Source: an uncultured SAR116 cluster alpha proteobacterium
GTDB taxonomy: Bacteria > Pseudomonadota > Alphaproteobacteria > Puniceispirillales > Marisalimonadaceae
NCBI GenBank assembly: GCA_902623995.1
Contig: CACNWE010000009.1
Coordinates: 1-64,000 of the forward strand
DNA length: 64,000 nt
Direction of reading: 5' to 3'
Made by a program: the position numbers and the translations under genes. Position 1 is the stretch's first letter, and each line of letters opens with the position of its first letter. Shown here one piece after another: positions 24,562-32,947 of the stretch. Below the pieces are notes generated by a model. That model had not been told where the DNA came from. It worked only from the letters and a program-made list of their open reading frames with translations, and searched no databases.

Positions 24562-25497
24562 ATGAAAAAAAACTTACTAATAATGACCGAAATGCCAGAA
24601 TATTTTGTTTCGCTTGCTGATCAAAACTTTAACACACATAAGTTATGGAAACAAAAAGATGAAGATAATTATTTATTTGAAGTTAGAGAAGATATTGACG
24701 CAATAGCAGTCATGGGGGGTTATAAAATTACCCCTGATTTAATGAAAAGTATGCCTAATCTAAAAATTATAGCGTGTTATGGTGTAGGGTATGATGCTAT
24801 TGATGTTAATTTTGCTAAAAGTTTAGCAATAAAAGTCACCAATACACCAGAAGTTCTTAATGATGAAGTAGCTGATACAGCTATCGCATTAATGCTATGT
24901 GTTTACAAAAAAATCGTTGAAGCTGACAGATTTGCAAGAAACAACAAATGGATTGAAGGTGATTTTCCACTAACTAAAAAGTTTACTGGAACCAAGCTAG
25001 GAATAGTTGGAATGGGAAGAATTGGTAAAGCTATAGCTGAAAGGGCAGAAGCGTTTAATTGTGAAATTTCGTATCATTCAAGAAATAAAAAAGATGTTAA
25101 GTATAGATTTTACAGCGATTTGAAAGAATTAGCAAAAGAAGTTGATACACTTTGTATAATTACACCTGGTGGAAAAGAAACAGAAAAGTTAATAAATAAA
25201 GATGTTCTAAATAATCTTGGAGAAAATGGCGTACTTATCAATGTAGCTAGGGGTTCGGTCATCGATCAAGATGAATTAATACATTGTCTAGAAAATAATT
25301 TGATATTGGCTGCCGGATTAGATGTTTATACAAATGAACCAAATATACCTAAAAAATTAATGAAGCTGCAAAATACAGTTTTGTTACCTCATATTGCGTC
25401 TGGCACAGTTGAGACAAGAAATGCAATGGGTCAGCTTGTATTTGATAACATTATAAATTACTTCGAGGGAAAATCTCTAATTTCAGAGGTAAATTAG
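24562..25497 (+). CDS. D-isomer-specific 2-hydroxyacid dehydrogenase (GhrB/hydroxypyruvate reductase-like)
   Basis: 311 residues. The NAD(P)-binding domain has GTKLGIVGMGRIGKAIAERA near 140-158. Catalytic Arg is in NVARGSVID, Glu in TNEPNIP and His in LLPHIASGT. The N-terminal GVGYDAIDVNFAKSLAI pattern is also standard. It reduces 2-keto acids such as glyoxylate, hydroxypyruvate or 2-ketogluconate. Placement after the KDG kinase suggests a sugar-acid role. It is convergent with the LtnD-like gene (8-base gap). Confidence 0.87.
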   Translation: MKKNLLIMTEMPEYFVSLADQNFNTHKLWKQKDEDNYLFEVREDIDAIAVMGGYKITPDLMKSMPNLKIIACYGVGYDAIDVNFAKSLAIKVTNTPEVLNDEVADTAIALMLCVYKKIVEADRFARNNKWIEGDFPLTKKFTGTKLGIVGMGRIGKAIAERAEAFNCEISYHSRNKKDVKYRFYSDLKELAKEVDTLCIITPGGKETEKLINKDVLNNLGENGVLINVARGSVIDQDELIHCLENNLILAAGLDVYTNEPNIPKKLMKLQNTVLLPHIASGTVETRNAMGQLVFDNIINYFEGKSLISEVN

Positions 25498-25505
25498 GGA
25501 GATAT

Positions 25506-26399
25506 TTAATACTTAGTTAATTCGATTCCTGCATTACGAGCATAAATTTTAGCTACAGCAGCATCGTCTTCGTGCCCCAAACCAATACCAGCAGCTGCAA
25601 GAAATTGTTGCATTGCTGTTGCGGTTAAAGGTGCAGAAAAATTTGATTTTTTTGCTATATCCAGAACAATCCCTAGATCTTTTGGCCATATATTTATCGA
25701 TGATTTTGGTGAATAATCATCATTTATAATATGTGGAGCTCTATTCTCAAGCATCCAGGATGTTCCAGCACATTCAGAGATAACCTCTAAAAATTTCTTA
25801 GGATCTATGCCCTGAGTTATTCCAAATGTTATTGCTTCTGCCATTGCTGAAATATGAATACCTGCGAGCATTTGATTAACTGCCTTCATTGCTGAACCAG
25901 CTCCGACAGATTGGCCAAATTTAAAAACCTTTTCAGATGTTGAATCTAAAAGTGGCTTGGCTTTTTGCAGAGCTTCTTGACTTCCAGAAATCATATAAGA
26001 CAATTTGCCTTCTAATGATTTTTTTGATCCGCCAGAGATAGGTGCATCTAGATATAAAAGTCCTTTTTTAGCACACTTGTTATCCATTTCTTTTGCAAAA
26101 TCTGGAGAAACAGTAGTGCATACCATTATCAATGTGTTATTCTTTAATTTATTGGAAATCCCCTCTTCACCAAAAATAATCTCACGAGTTTGCTTTTCAT
26201 TTAAGACAACTATTACTACTGCTTCTAATTGGTCGTATGGAACCTTACCTTCAAAACCTCCATCTTGAAAAAATTTTTTTTGTTGGTCTGGGTTTTTATC
26301 TTGACCATAAACTTTATACCCTGCGCGCATTAGCGATTTTGCTATCCCATAACCCATTGAGCCTAGACCAATTACTAGAATATTTTTATTTTCTGTCAT
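25506..26399 (-). CDS. ltnD: L-threonate dehydrogenase-like member of the 3-hydroxyisobutyrate dehydrogenase family
   Basis: 297 residues. The N-terminal VIGLGSMGYGIAKSLMRAGY binds the nucleotide; DAPISGGSKKSLEGKLSYM is the substrate loop; the catalytic Lys is in AMKAVNQMLAGIHI. The C-terminal SWMLENRAPHI and GHEDDAAVAKIY stretches match E. coli YgbJ/LtnD closely as I remember that sequence. LtnD oxidises L-threonate to 2-oxo-tetronate, the substrate of OtnI. It follows the IlvD/Edd dehydratase by 4 bases and is likely co-transcribed. Alternative: another beta-hydroxyacid dehydrogenase. Confidence 0.75.
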   Translation of the reverse strand: MTENKNILVIGLGSMGYGIAKSLMRAGYKVYGQDKNPDQQKKFFQDGGFEGKVPYDQLEAVVIVVLNEKQTREIIFGEEGISNKLKNNTLIMVCTTVSPDFAKEMDNKCAKKGLLYLDAPISGGSKKSLEGKLSYMISGSQEALQKAKPLLDSTSEKVFKFGQSVGAGSAMKAVNQMLAGIHISAMAEAITFGITQGIDPKKFLEVISECAGTSWMLENRAPHIINDDYSPKSSINIWPKDLGIVLDIAKKSNFSAPLTATAMQQFLAAAGIGLGHEDDAAVAKIYARNAGIELTKY

Positions 26400-26403
26400 T
26401 ATT

Positions 26404-28185
26404 TTAATGATTATCCCTTGGTAATTTTTTTCTTACCTTCTGAAATTTGACAGCATTCTCTAGTACAGCTCCGTCAGAAAGTTCGCCTACCAAATTTCTT
26501 TGAATTTCTTGCCAAGGAGTTTGACTTTCAGGATAAGGTGGAACACCATCTTTTTTCCTGAGCTTAATCTCTTCATCACTTACAAGCATGTTAGCTGTAT
26601 AATTATTCAAATCAATTACGACAGTGTCACCTGTCCTCAACCAAGCTAATCCACCTCCAGTCGCACTCTCAGGTGAAGCATTAAGTATTGATGGACTTCC
26701 TGAGGTTCCTGATTGTCTTCCATCACCTATGCATGGTAATTCTGTTATTCCTTGCTTAATTAATTCATCTGATGGTTGCATATTAACAACTTCAGCTGAT
26801 CCTGGCCAGCCAACAGGTCCTGCACCTCTAATAACTAATATAGAATTTTCATCCATATTTAAACTTTTGTCATTAAGCCTGTCATGATAGTCTTCAGATC
26901 CTTCAAAGACAATAACTCTACCTTCTAGAACACCTTCTTTTCCTGGACGTGATAAAAATTTGTCTTTGAATTCTTTTGAAATAACTGAGGTTTTCATTAT
27001 TGCAGAGTCAAATAGATTTCCTTTAAGTACTATAAAGCCTGCTTTTTGTTTCATAGGTTTTTTAAAAGGGGTAATGACTTTTTCGTCCTTAATCTTGATT
27101 CCTTTCAAATTTTCAGACATTTTTTTTCCTGTGACGGTCATTACATCCCCATGAAGCTTTGAATTTTCAAGGAGCTCTGACATTATAGCAGCTGTCCCAC
27201 CTGCTCTGTGATAGCTCTCACATAGGTACTCGCCTGCCGGTTGTATATTAGCCATCAAAGGAATGTCATAACCAACATTTTGCCATGCAGCAGTTTCTAA
27301 TTCTACACCAACATGCCTTGCTATTGCAGTAATATGCCATTGAGCGTTAGTTGATCCACCAATAGCAGAATTTACAATGATTGCATTCTCAAAAGACTCT
27401 CTAGTCATAATCATAGAAGGAGTTAAATCATCCTTAACCATATCTACAATTCTTAAACCTGTCTTATATGCCATTTGCCCTCTTTCTCTGTAAGGTGCTG
27501 GAATATTAGCATTTCCAGTTAAGCTCATTCCAAGAGCTTCAGCTAATGAATTCATTGTAGATGCAGTTCCCATAGTGTTACAATGACCGTCAGAAGGAGC
27601 TGAGCTAGTAACAATATCAATGAATTGTTCATAATCTATTCTACCAGCTGCTAACTCAACTCTACTATCCCAAACAGCTGTTCCCGAACCAGCAAGTTTT
27701 CCATTATGCCATCCATCCAGCATTGGACCTCCGTTTAATACAATAGCTGGCAGATCTACAGTAGCAGCTGCCATTAAACAAGCTGGAGTTGTTTTGTCAC
27801 AACCGGTCATTAGGACAACACCATCAATAGGATAACCATGAAGAATTTCAACTAATCCTAAATATGCTAAATTTCTGTCAACAGCAGCGGTAGGTCTCTT
27901 TAATGTTTCTTGAATGGGATGAACAGGAAACTCAAAAGCAATACCACCTGCTGTTCTAATTCCTTCTCTTACTCTTTCTGCCAATTTAAGATGAACCCTA
28001 TTACATGGGGATATATCCGATCCGGTTTGTGCTATTCCAATAATTGGTTTTCCAGATCTTAATTCGTCTGGTGTCAGCCCAAAATTCATTGATCTCTCTA
28101 AGTATAATGCCGTCATGCCAGGGTTAGTTGGATTATCAAACCACTGTTGACTTCTGTATTTTGGATTAAAATTTTTATCTGACAT
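26404..28185 (-). CDS. IlvD/Edd family sugar-acid dehydratase (aldonate dehydratase)
   Basis: 593 residues from ATG at 28185, chosen because GGGAG lies just upstream; the frame is open for eleven more codons without support. Iron-sulfur cluster cysteines are visible in [16 protein letters not shown] and DGHCNTMGT. The last motif is typical of pentonate/hexonate dehydratases and not of dihydroxyacid dehydratase (IlvD proper). The product would be a 2-keto-3-deoxy sugar acid, which the KdgK at 23613 could phosphorylate. It shares a divergent promoter region with a UxaA-type dehydratase, and the two leaders carry the same 12-base sequence. Substrate (for example gluconate, galactonate or arabinonate) undetermined. 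Confidence 0.85.
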   Translation of the reverse strand: MSDKNFNPKYRSQQWFDNPTNPGMTALYLERSMNFGLTPDELRSGKPIIGIAQTGSDISPCNRVHLKLAERVREGIRTAGGIAFEFPVHPIQETLKRPTAAVDRNLAYLGLVEILHGYPIDGVVLMTGCDKTTPACLMAAATVDLPAIVLNGGPMLDGWHNGKLAGSGTAVWDSRVELAAGRIDYEQFIDIVTSSAPSDGHCNTMGTASTMNSLAEALGMSLTGNANIPAPYRERGQMAYKTGLRIVDMVKDDLTPSMIMTRESFENAIIVNSAIGGSTNAQWHITAIARHVGVELETAAWQNVGYDIPLMANIQPAGEYLCESYHRAGGTAAIMSELLENSKLHGDVMTVTGKKMSENLKGIKIKDEKVITPFKKPMKQKAGFIVLKGNLFDSAIMKTSVISKEFKDKFLSRPGKEGVLEGRVIVFEGSEDYHDRLNDKSLNMDENSILVIRGAGPVGWPGSAEVVNMQPSDELIKQGITELPCIGDGRQSGTSGSPSILNASPESATGGGLAWLRTGDTVVIDLNNYTANMLVSDEEIKLRKKDGVPPYPESQTPWQEIQRNLVGELSDGAVLENAVKFQKVRKKLPRDNH

Positions 28186-28190
28186 GATTT

Positions 28191-28202
28191 TCTCCCAACT
28201 AA
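28191..28202 (-). repeat. Leader repeat TTAGTTGGGAGA (minus-strand copy)
   Basis: The minus strand reads TTAGTTGGGAGA just before the IlvD/Edd start. The identical 12 bases occur on the plus strand at 28341-28352 before the UxaA start, so the two copies face away from each other around one divergent promoter region. Each contains the SD (GGGAGA). It may mark shared translational or transcriptional control or a duplicated leader. Confidence 0.55.
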
Positions 28203-28245
28203 AATTTAAAAACAACAAATAGAGTTTATAAATTATTTTAAAAAT

Positions 28246-28294
28246 AGTATGAATAGAACTTAATATATTTTAAGATCAATTTAATAATCATACT
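28246..28294. promoter_or_regulatory. Spaced inverted repeat AGTATGA...TCATACT
   Basis: Arms at 28246-28252 and 28288-28294 are exact reverse complements, 42 bases centre to centre, about four helical turns. The similarity extends weakly outside the arms. It is a possible pair of half-sites for a looping regulator between the two dehydratase genes. The second arm abuts another inverted repeat. Moderate to weak evidence. Confidence 0.3.
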
Positions 28295-28312
28295 TGATTT
28301 AAAAAAAATCAA
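28294..28312. promoter_or_regulatory. Inverted repeat TTGATTT-N5-AAATCAA, operator candidate
   Basis: Two exact 7-base arms (28294-28300 and 28306-28312) separated by five A residues lie 49 bases before the UxaA start. Geometry fits a GntR- or LacI-type operator or a promoter-proximal site. AT content lowers its weight, but each arm has a G-C pair at a symmetric position. Confidence 0.4.
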
Positions 28313-28340
28313 AAGATAATTTCAGTTTTTTTGCTTTTTA

Positions 28341-28352
28341 TTAGTTGGGAGA
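28341..28352 (+). repeat. Leader repeat TTAGTTGGGAGA (plus-strand copy)
   Basis: Exact copy, in opposite orientation, of the leader at 28191-28202. It ends nine bases before the UxaA ATG at 28361 and supplies its SD. Confidence 0.55.
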
Positions 28353-28360
28353 TAATAAAA

Positions 28361-29884
28361 ATGAATAATGTTGAAAACTTAACAGTTAAACTTAATGAAA
28401 ATGACAATGTTGCTACAGCATTAAGAGAAATAAATGCTGGTGAAATAACTCAAGATCTTGCGAGTAAAAACATTATTCCGAAAGGTCATAAAATAGCCTT
28501 AAGAAAAATAGTAAAGGGTGAGAAAATAATTAAGTATGACCAATTGATAGGTATTGCTAGCAAAGATATTTTACCAGGTGAACATGTACATGTTGAAAAT
28601 ACAAATTTTCAATCAACAGATCATGATTATGAGTTTTCAACATCTGTTAAATTACCCAACATGATTGAACCTGAAAAAAGAGCTACTTTCAAAGGATATA
28701 AAAGACAAAACGGAAAGGTTGGGACAAGAAATTATATTGGAATACTTACTTCTGTAAATTGTTCTGCAACAGCTGCAAAAAATATTGCAGAAGCATTTAA
28801 TGAAGAAAAATTATCTAAGTTCCCAAATGTTGATGGAGTAGTTTCATTTACTCATGGCACAGGATGTGGAATGGCAGATTCAGGAGACGGTTTTGACGCT
28901 CTTCAAAGAGTCCTTTTAGGGTATATTCAACATCCAAATTTAGCTGGTATATTACTAATTGGATTAGGATGTGAGGCAAATCAAATCAAGTTTTTAATGG
29001 ATGCTTTCAACTTAAACGAAAATCCATTTTTTAAAACTATGACCTTACAAGACATGGGAGGTCTTAGAAAAACAATTAAAGCTGGAATAAAATGCATTGA
29101 TGATATGCTACCTGAAGTTAATTCCATTGAGCGATCTGATCAATCTGTAGAACATTTAAGTGTTGCTCTTCAATGTGGAGGATCCGATGCATGGTCTGGT
29201 ATAACCTCAAACCCTTCACTTGGTCATGCTGCAGATTTAATTGTAAAAAATGGTGGCACTGCAATTTTGGCAGAAACACCAGAAATTTATGGTGCAGAAC
29301 ACATGCTAACAAGAAGAGCCATTTCTCCTGAAGTAGGCAAAAAACTTGTTGATAGAATTCTATGGTGGGAAGATTATGTAACAAGAAATAAGGGAAGTTT
29401 AAATAATAACCCTTCCCCAGGTAATAAAGCAGGTGGATTAACTACAATATTAGAAAAGTCTCTAGGTGCTGCTGCTAAAGGTGGAACCACACCTTTAAAT
29501 GATGTTCTCCTATATGCACAGCAAGCAGAGAAAAAAGGTTTTTTATTTATGGATAGCCCTGGATACGATCCAGCATCAGTAACGGGTCAAATTGCTAGTG
29601 GTTGTAATGTCGTAACTTTTACTACAGGAAGAGGTTCATGTTTTGGATGTAAACCCTCACCTTCAATTAAAATAGCGACCAATACTGAAATGTATAATAA
29701 TATGGTTGAGGATATGGATGTAAATGCTGGAAAAGTGATTACAGACAATAAAAGCATTGAAGATGTTGGACAAGAAATATTTGATTTGATTGTACGTGTG
29801 GCATCTGGTGAAAAATCTAAATCTGAAATTCAAGGTCTTGGTGACTTGGAGTTTGTTCCTTGGCAAATTGGCGCAACTATGTAA
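28361..29884 (+). CDS. UxaA family dehydratase (altronate dehydratase type; candidate L-fuconate dehydratase)
   Basis: 507 residues from ATG at 28361, supported by GGGAGA upstream. An N-terminal SAF domain (about 10-85) is fused to the UxaA catalytic region: KVGTRNYIGILTSVNCS, GTGCGM, LIGLGCEANQ, QCGGSDAWSG and FTTGRGSCFGCKPSPS, whose cysteines are conserved in this Fe-dependent family. Altronate is the classical substrate. Here the next two genes are a 2-keto-3-deoxy-L-fuconate dehydrogenase-like SDR and a diketo-deoxy-fuconate hydrolase-like FAH protein, so L-fuconate or a similar 6-deoxy acid is more likely. UxaA-type fuconate dehydratases are thought to act in Campylobacter, as I recall. 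It starts a three-gene operon. Confidence 0.8.
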   Translation: MNNVENLTVKLNENDNVATALREINAGEITQDLASKNIIPKGHKIALRKIVKGEKIIKYDQLIGIASKDILPGEHVHVENTNFQSTDHDYEFSTSVKLPNMIEPEKRATFKGYKRQNGKVGTRNYIGILTSVNCSATAAKNIAEAFNEEKLSKFPNVDGVVSFTHGTGCGMADSGDGFDALQRVLLGYIQHPNLAGILLIGLGCEANQIKFLMDAFNLNENPFFKTMTLQDMGGLRKTIKAGIKCIDDMLPEVNSIERSDQSVEHLSVALQCGGSDAWSGITSNPSLGHAADLIVKNGGTAILAETPEIYGAEHMLTRRAISPEVGKKLVDRILWWEDYVTRNKGSLNNNPSPGNKAGGLTTILEKSLGAAAKGGTTPLNDVLLYAQQAEKKGFLFMDSPGYDPASVTGQIASGCNVVTFTTGRGSCFGCKPSPSIKIATNTEMYNNMVEDMDVNAGKVITDNKSIEDVGQEIFDLIVRVASGEKSKSEIQGLGDLEFVPWQIGATM

Positions 29885-29893
29885 GGAGTTATT

Positions 29894-30628
29894 ATGATTA
29901 ATCTAAAAGATAAGACCGCACTTTTAACTGCTTCTGGCCAGGGAATTGGTAAAGCAACTGCTGAAGCTTTCGCAGAATCAGGAGCATATGTAATTGCCAC
30001 AGACATTAATCACGAAAGTTTATCTTTGTTAAAGGATGTAGTTAACGAAACTTATATTCTTGATGTAACAGATTATAATGAAATAAAAAAATTAGTTAGC
30101 TCGATAAAAGCTCCAGATATTCTTTTTAACTGTGCAGGTATAGTTCATAATGGAACAATTTTAGAATCTACAGATGATGATTGGGATTTAGCGTTCAACC
30201 TAAATAGTAAATCTATGTATCATATGATAAAGGAGATTCTTCCTGTTATGATTAATAAAGGTGGTGGATCAATAATTAATATTGCATCAGTATCATCTTC
30301 AACAAAAGGAATACCAAATAGATTTATATATTCAGCGTCTAAAGCTGCAGTATTGGGAATAACTAAATCGATAGCAGCTGATTATATCAACCATGGGATT
30401 AGATGTAATGCCATTTGTCCAGGAACAATTCAAAGTCCATCATTAGAGCAAAGACTTTTAGATATGGGAGATTATGAATTAGCCAAGAAACAGTTTGTTG
30501 CAAGGCAACCAATGGGAAGATTTGGTGAGGCAGAAGAAGTCGCTAATCTTGCAGTTTATCTGGCTAGTGATGCATCAGCTTTTACTACAGGTCAATTCCA
30601 TATAATTGATGGTGGAATATGTATGTAA
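29894..30628 (+). CDS. SDR oxidoreductase, 2-keto-3-deoxy-L-fuconate dehydrogenase-like
   Basis: 244 residues. The cofactor loop reads TASGQGIGKATAEAFA, an unusual start (LLTASGQGIG) shared with KDF dehydrogenases. Catalytic Ser is in NIASVSS and YSASK is intact. IATDINH after the second strand predicts NAD. The C-terminal GQFHIIDGGICM is typical. AAGGAG precedes the ATG, nine bases after the UxaA stop. It would oxidise the C4 hydroxyl of a 2-keto-3-deoxy acid to give the 2,4-diketo acid cleaved by the next gene product. Confidence 0.8.
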   Translation: MINLKDKTALLTASGQGIGKATAEAFAESGAYVIATDINHESLSLLKDVVNETYILDVTDYNEIKKLVSSIKAPDILFNCAGIVHNGTILESTDDDWDLAFNLNSKSMYHMIKEILPVMINKGGGSIINIASVSSSTKGIPNRFIYSASKAAVLGITKSIAADYINHGIRCNAICPGTIQSPSLEQRLLDMGDYELAKKQFVARQPMGRFGEAEEVANLAVYLASDASAFTTGQFHIIDGGICM

Positions 30629-30678
30629 TAAATCAATAATAAAATTTTTAATTATTTTAATTAAAGAAAGGAAGTAAA

Positions 30679-31521
30679 ATGAAATTATTACGCTACGGAG
30701 AAATTGGAAAAGAAAAGCCTGGTATTCTTGGTCAGGATGGTAAAATAAGAGATTTATCTAATCATATTACGGATATCAATGGAGACAATATTAGTGAAGA
30801 GGGCTTGAATAAAATTTCTATGATTGATGTTTCATCTTTACCAATTATTCCTGAAAACACAAGATTGGGAGCATGTGTTGGTAATATTGGAAAATTTCTT
30901 TGTATTGGATTAAATTATTCAGATCACGCTGCAGAAACTGGAATGCCTGTACCAAGTGAACCAATATTATTTTCAAAGGCAACATCTGCTGTAGTAGGTC
31001 CAAATGATAATGTTGAAATACCAAGAAATTCTAATGAAACTGACTGGGAAGTTGAACTTGGCATCATAATTGGAAAAAAAGCTAAATATATTAATGAAGA
31101 AGATGCAGAGGAACATATCGCTGGATATTGCATAGTTAATGATGTTTCAGAAAGAGAATTTCAACTAAAAAAAGAAGGACAGTGGACTAAAGGGAAATCT
31201 TGTGACACTTTTGGACCAACTGGACCATATTTAGTTACTAAAGATGAAGTGTCTGACGTTCAGAACCTAAAAATGTATCTAGATGTTAATGGTAAAAGAA
31301 TGCAAGATGGTTCTACAAAAACCATGATATTCTCTGCAAAATACATTGTATATTATTTATCACAATTTATGAGTTTAAATCCTGGGGATATTATTGCTAC
31401 GGGTACTCCACCTGGAGTTGGTGGTGGAATGAAACCACCTGTTTTTTTAAAAGCGGGCGATAAAATGAAGTTGGTTATAGAAGGTTTGGGTGAACAAAAT
31501 CAAACATGTTTCCAAGGTTAA
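30679..31521 (+). CDS. Fumarylacetoacetate hydrolase family protein, 2,4-diketo-3-deoxy-L-fuconate hydrolase-like
   Basis: 280 residues. The catalytic FAH fold shows FLCIGLNYSDHAAETGM, metal ligands in ETDWEVELGIIIGK and VNDVSERE, and the closing GDIIATGTPPGVGGG. The N-terminal MKLLRYGEIGKEKPGILGQDG is characteristic of the ureidoglycolate-lyase-like/LKDF hydrolase branch. The enzyme would split the diketo acid to pyruvate and a C3 acid (L-lactate for fuconate). AAAGAAAGGAAG precedes the ATG. Third gene of the UxaA-SDR-FAH operon. Confidence 0.83.
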   Translation: MKLLRYGEIGKEKPGILGQDGKIRDLSNHITDINGDNISEEGLNKISMIDVSSLPIIPENTRLGACVGNIGKFLCIGLNYSDHAAETGMPVPSEPILFSKATSAVVGPNDNVEIPRNSNETDWEVELGIIIGKKAKYINEEDAEEHIAGYCIVNDVSEREFQLKKEGQWTKGKSCDTFGPTGPYLVTKDEVSDVQNLKMYLDVNGKRMQDGSTKTMIFSAKYIVYYLSQFMSLNPGDIIATGTPPGVGGGMKPPVFLKAGDKMKLVIEGLGEQNQTCFQG

Positions 31522-31528
31522 TTGGATT

Positions 31529-31558
31529 TTAAGTTAGAACTTTTCGTATAAAACTTAA
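31529..31558. terminator. Weak inverted repeat between convergent genes
   Basis: TTAAGTT (31529-31535) and AACTTAA (31552-31558) pair with a 16-base loop and fill the space between the FAH stop and the dioxygenase stop. It could serve as a bidirectional terminator, but there is no U-tract and only one G-C pair in the stem. Confidence 0.25.
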
Positions 31559-32119
31559 TTAATTTTGAACCTTAACTATGCAGGGAGTTTCAGTTTTTTG
31601 ATTAATGTCAAAAATTGACCTTCCTGTATGATTGAGGTGTTTTCCATATGTATGTATAGAAAGAGCTATCTCACGACCATTATTCCATACACTATGTATG
31701 TCTTCAGGCAAACAACAAGTAGCATCTCCTGCATATATAGTCTCTTCATTTGTTTTTACTAAATCCGCAAAACCGTCTGTAGTTCCATCATCTATTCTTT
31801 TGTAAGTAGTTTCATGTTCTTGTCCTTGAATACCAGCAACAACAGCCCATGTTTTGTGATTATGTGGCGCAAGTCCCTCTCCAGGAGCCCACGCAATTGC
31901 AAAAACAGCTAAACTATGATCTTTTTCTTCGTGCAGTAAATGCAATCCAAATCCCTGTTCTTTATCTACATTAAAATATTCTGGCTTAACCCAACTTTTG
32001 TTTGCTGCTATTTTTTTTGATAATGGTTTTATTCTATCGATTATCTTTTCCTCGTCAGTCTCTTCTTTTACAACTAAACGAATATCAGTTACATAATCCT
32101 CAATTGAATATTCAGTCAT
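31559..32119 (-). CDS. Cysteine dioxygenase-like cupin (thiol dioxygenase)
   Basis: 186 residues from ATG at 32119, with GGGGGA a few bases upstream; a TTG four codons earlier would overlap the SD. The cupin iron-binding motif is visible as APHNHKTWAVVAGIQGQE (two His, one Glu) with the third His in LPEDIHSVWNNG. The pattern ALSIHTYGKHL is common in bacterial cysteine or 3-mercaptopropionate dioxygenases. It would oxidise a thiol to a sulfinic acid in the cytoplasm. No obvious operon partner; the next minus-strand gene upstream is eda, 113 bases away. Substrate unproven. Confidence 0.75.
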   Translation of the reverse strand: MTEYSIEDYVTDIRLVVKEETDEEKIIDRIKPLSKKIAANKSWVKPEYFNVDKEQGFGLHLLHEEKDHSLAVFAIAWAPGEGLAPHNHKTWAVVAGIQGQEHETTYKRIDDGTTDGFADLVKTNEETIYAGDATCCLPEDIHSVWNNGREIALSIHTYGKHLNHTGRSIFDINQKTETPCIVKVQN

Positions 32120-32232
32120 TGCTTCCCCCAAGTTTTTAAAAACACATAAAACTAATTATTAAATATAATGATAGACAAATCGAAATATTTTACAAAAAAA
32201 TTATTTATTATTGATTTAGAACTAACAGGAAA

Positions 32233-32853
32233 TTATTTTGACAAACTACTTGCTAATAGAGCTCTTTTTGTAATTTCTTTGTAATCTCTGCTTCCAGGTG
32301 GAATTATCCAACTGCCGCCTACACATATTACATTCTTTTGACTAAGCCATTCATGAGCATTATTTTGGTTAATACCACCTGTTGGGCAAAACAAAATTTC
32401 AGGAAATGGTCCACTTAAAGATTTAAGATATTCAAGACCACCTGCGGCTTGTGCTGGAAAAAATTTGAAAAATTTATAATCTAAATTCATTAAATTCATA
32501 ATATCACTGGAGTTTGAAACTCCCGGCAGGAATGGAAATTCTTTTTCTAGTGCATGTGTTGCAAGAGAAATTGTAGAGCCAGGACTAACAGCAAATTTCG
32601 CTCCAGCATCTTTTACGGAATTTAAATCTTCATTGCTTAAAACTGTACCTGCTCCAATTTTCAAAGAAGGAAATTTTTTAGACACAATCTCTATTGCTTT
32701 TAGGGCACAATCCGTTCTTAAAGTGATTTCAACTACCTTAAGATTTCCGTTTATTAGGGCCTCAAATAAATATTCAACATTATCAATATTATTGATTGTC
32801 AATACAGGCATAACAGGAGACATTGAAAGAGTAGATTTAATATAATTATGCAT
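32233..32853 (-). CDS. eda: 2-dehydro-3-deoxyphosphogluconate (KDPG) aldolase
   Basis: 206 residues from ATG at 32853 (a TTG one codon earlier is possible). It is a class I TIM-barrel aldolase: the catalytic Glu in VVEITLRTDCA (near 43), GAGTVLS, the Schiff-base Lys in FFKFFPAQAAGG, and phosphate-binding CPTGGINQNN. Residue order matches Eda. It cleaves KDPG to pyruvate and glyceraldehyde 3-phosphate. zwf, pgl and edd lie about 20 kb away in another operon, while KdgK is about 8 kb away, so this aldolase probably serves both routes. It is divergent from the DenD-like gene. Confidence 0.88.
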   Translation of the reverse strand: MHNYIKSTLSMSPVMPVLTINNIDNVEYLFEALINGNLKVVEITLRTDCALKAIEIVSKKFPSLKIGAGTVLSNEDLNSVKDAGAKFAVSPGSTISLATHALEKEFPFLPGVSNSSDIMNLMNLDYKFFKFFPAQAAGGLEYLKSLSGPFPEILFCPTGGINQNNAHEWLSQKNVICVGGSWIIPPGSRDYKEITKRALLASSLSK

Positions 32854-32947
32854 CAATTTATCAAAAATTTATTTTTTATTTTTACTTTCTATTTTAATAT
32901 GTTGTTATTCAAAATTCTTCAATCAATAAATTAATAAAGAGGGTTTT

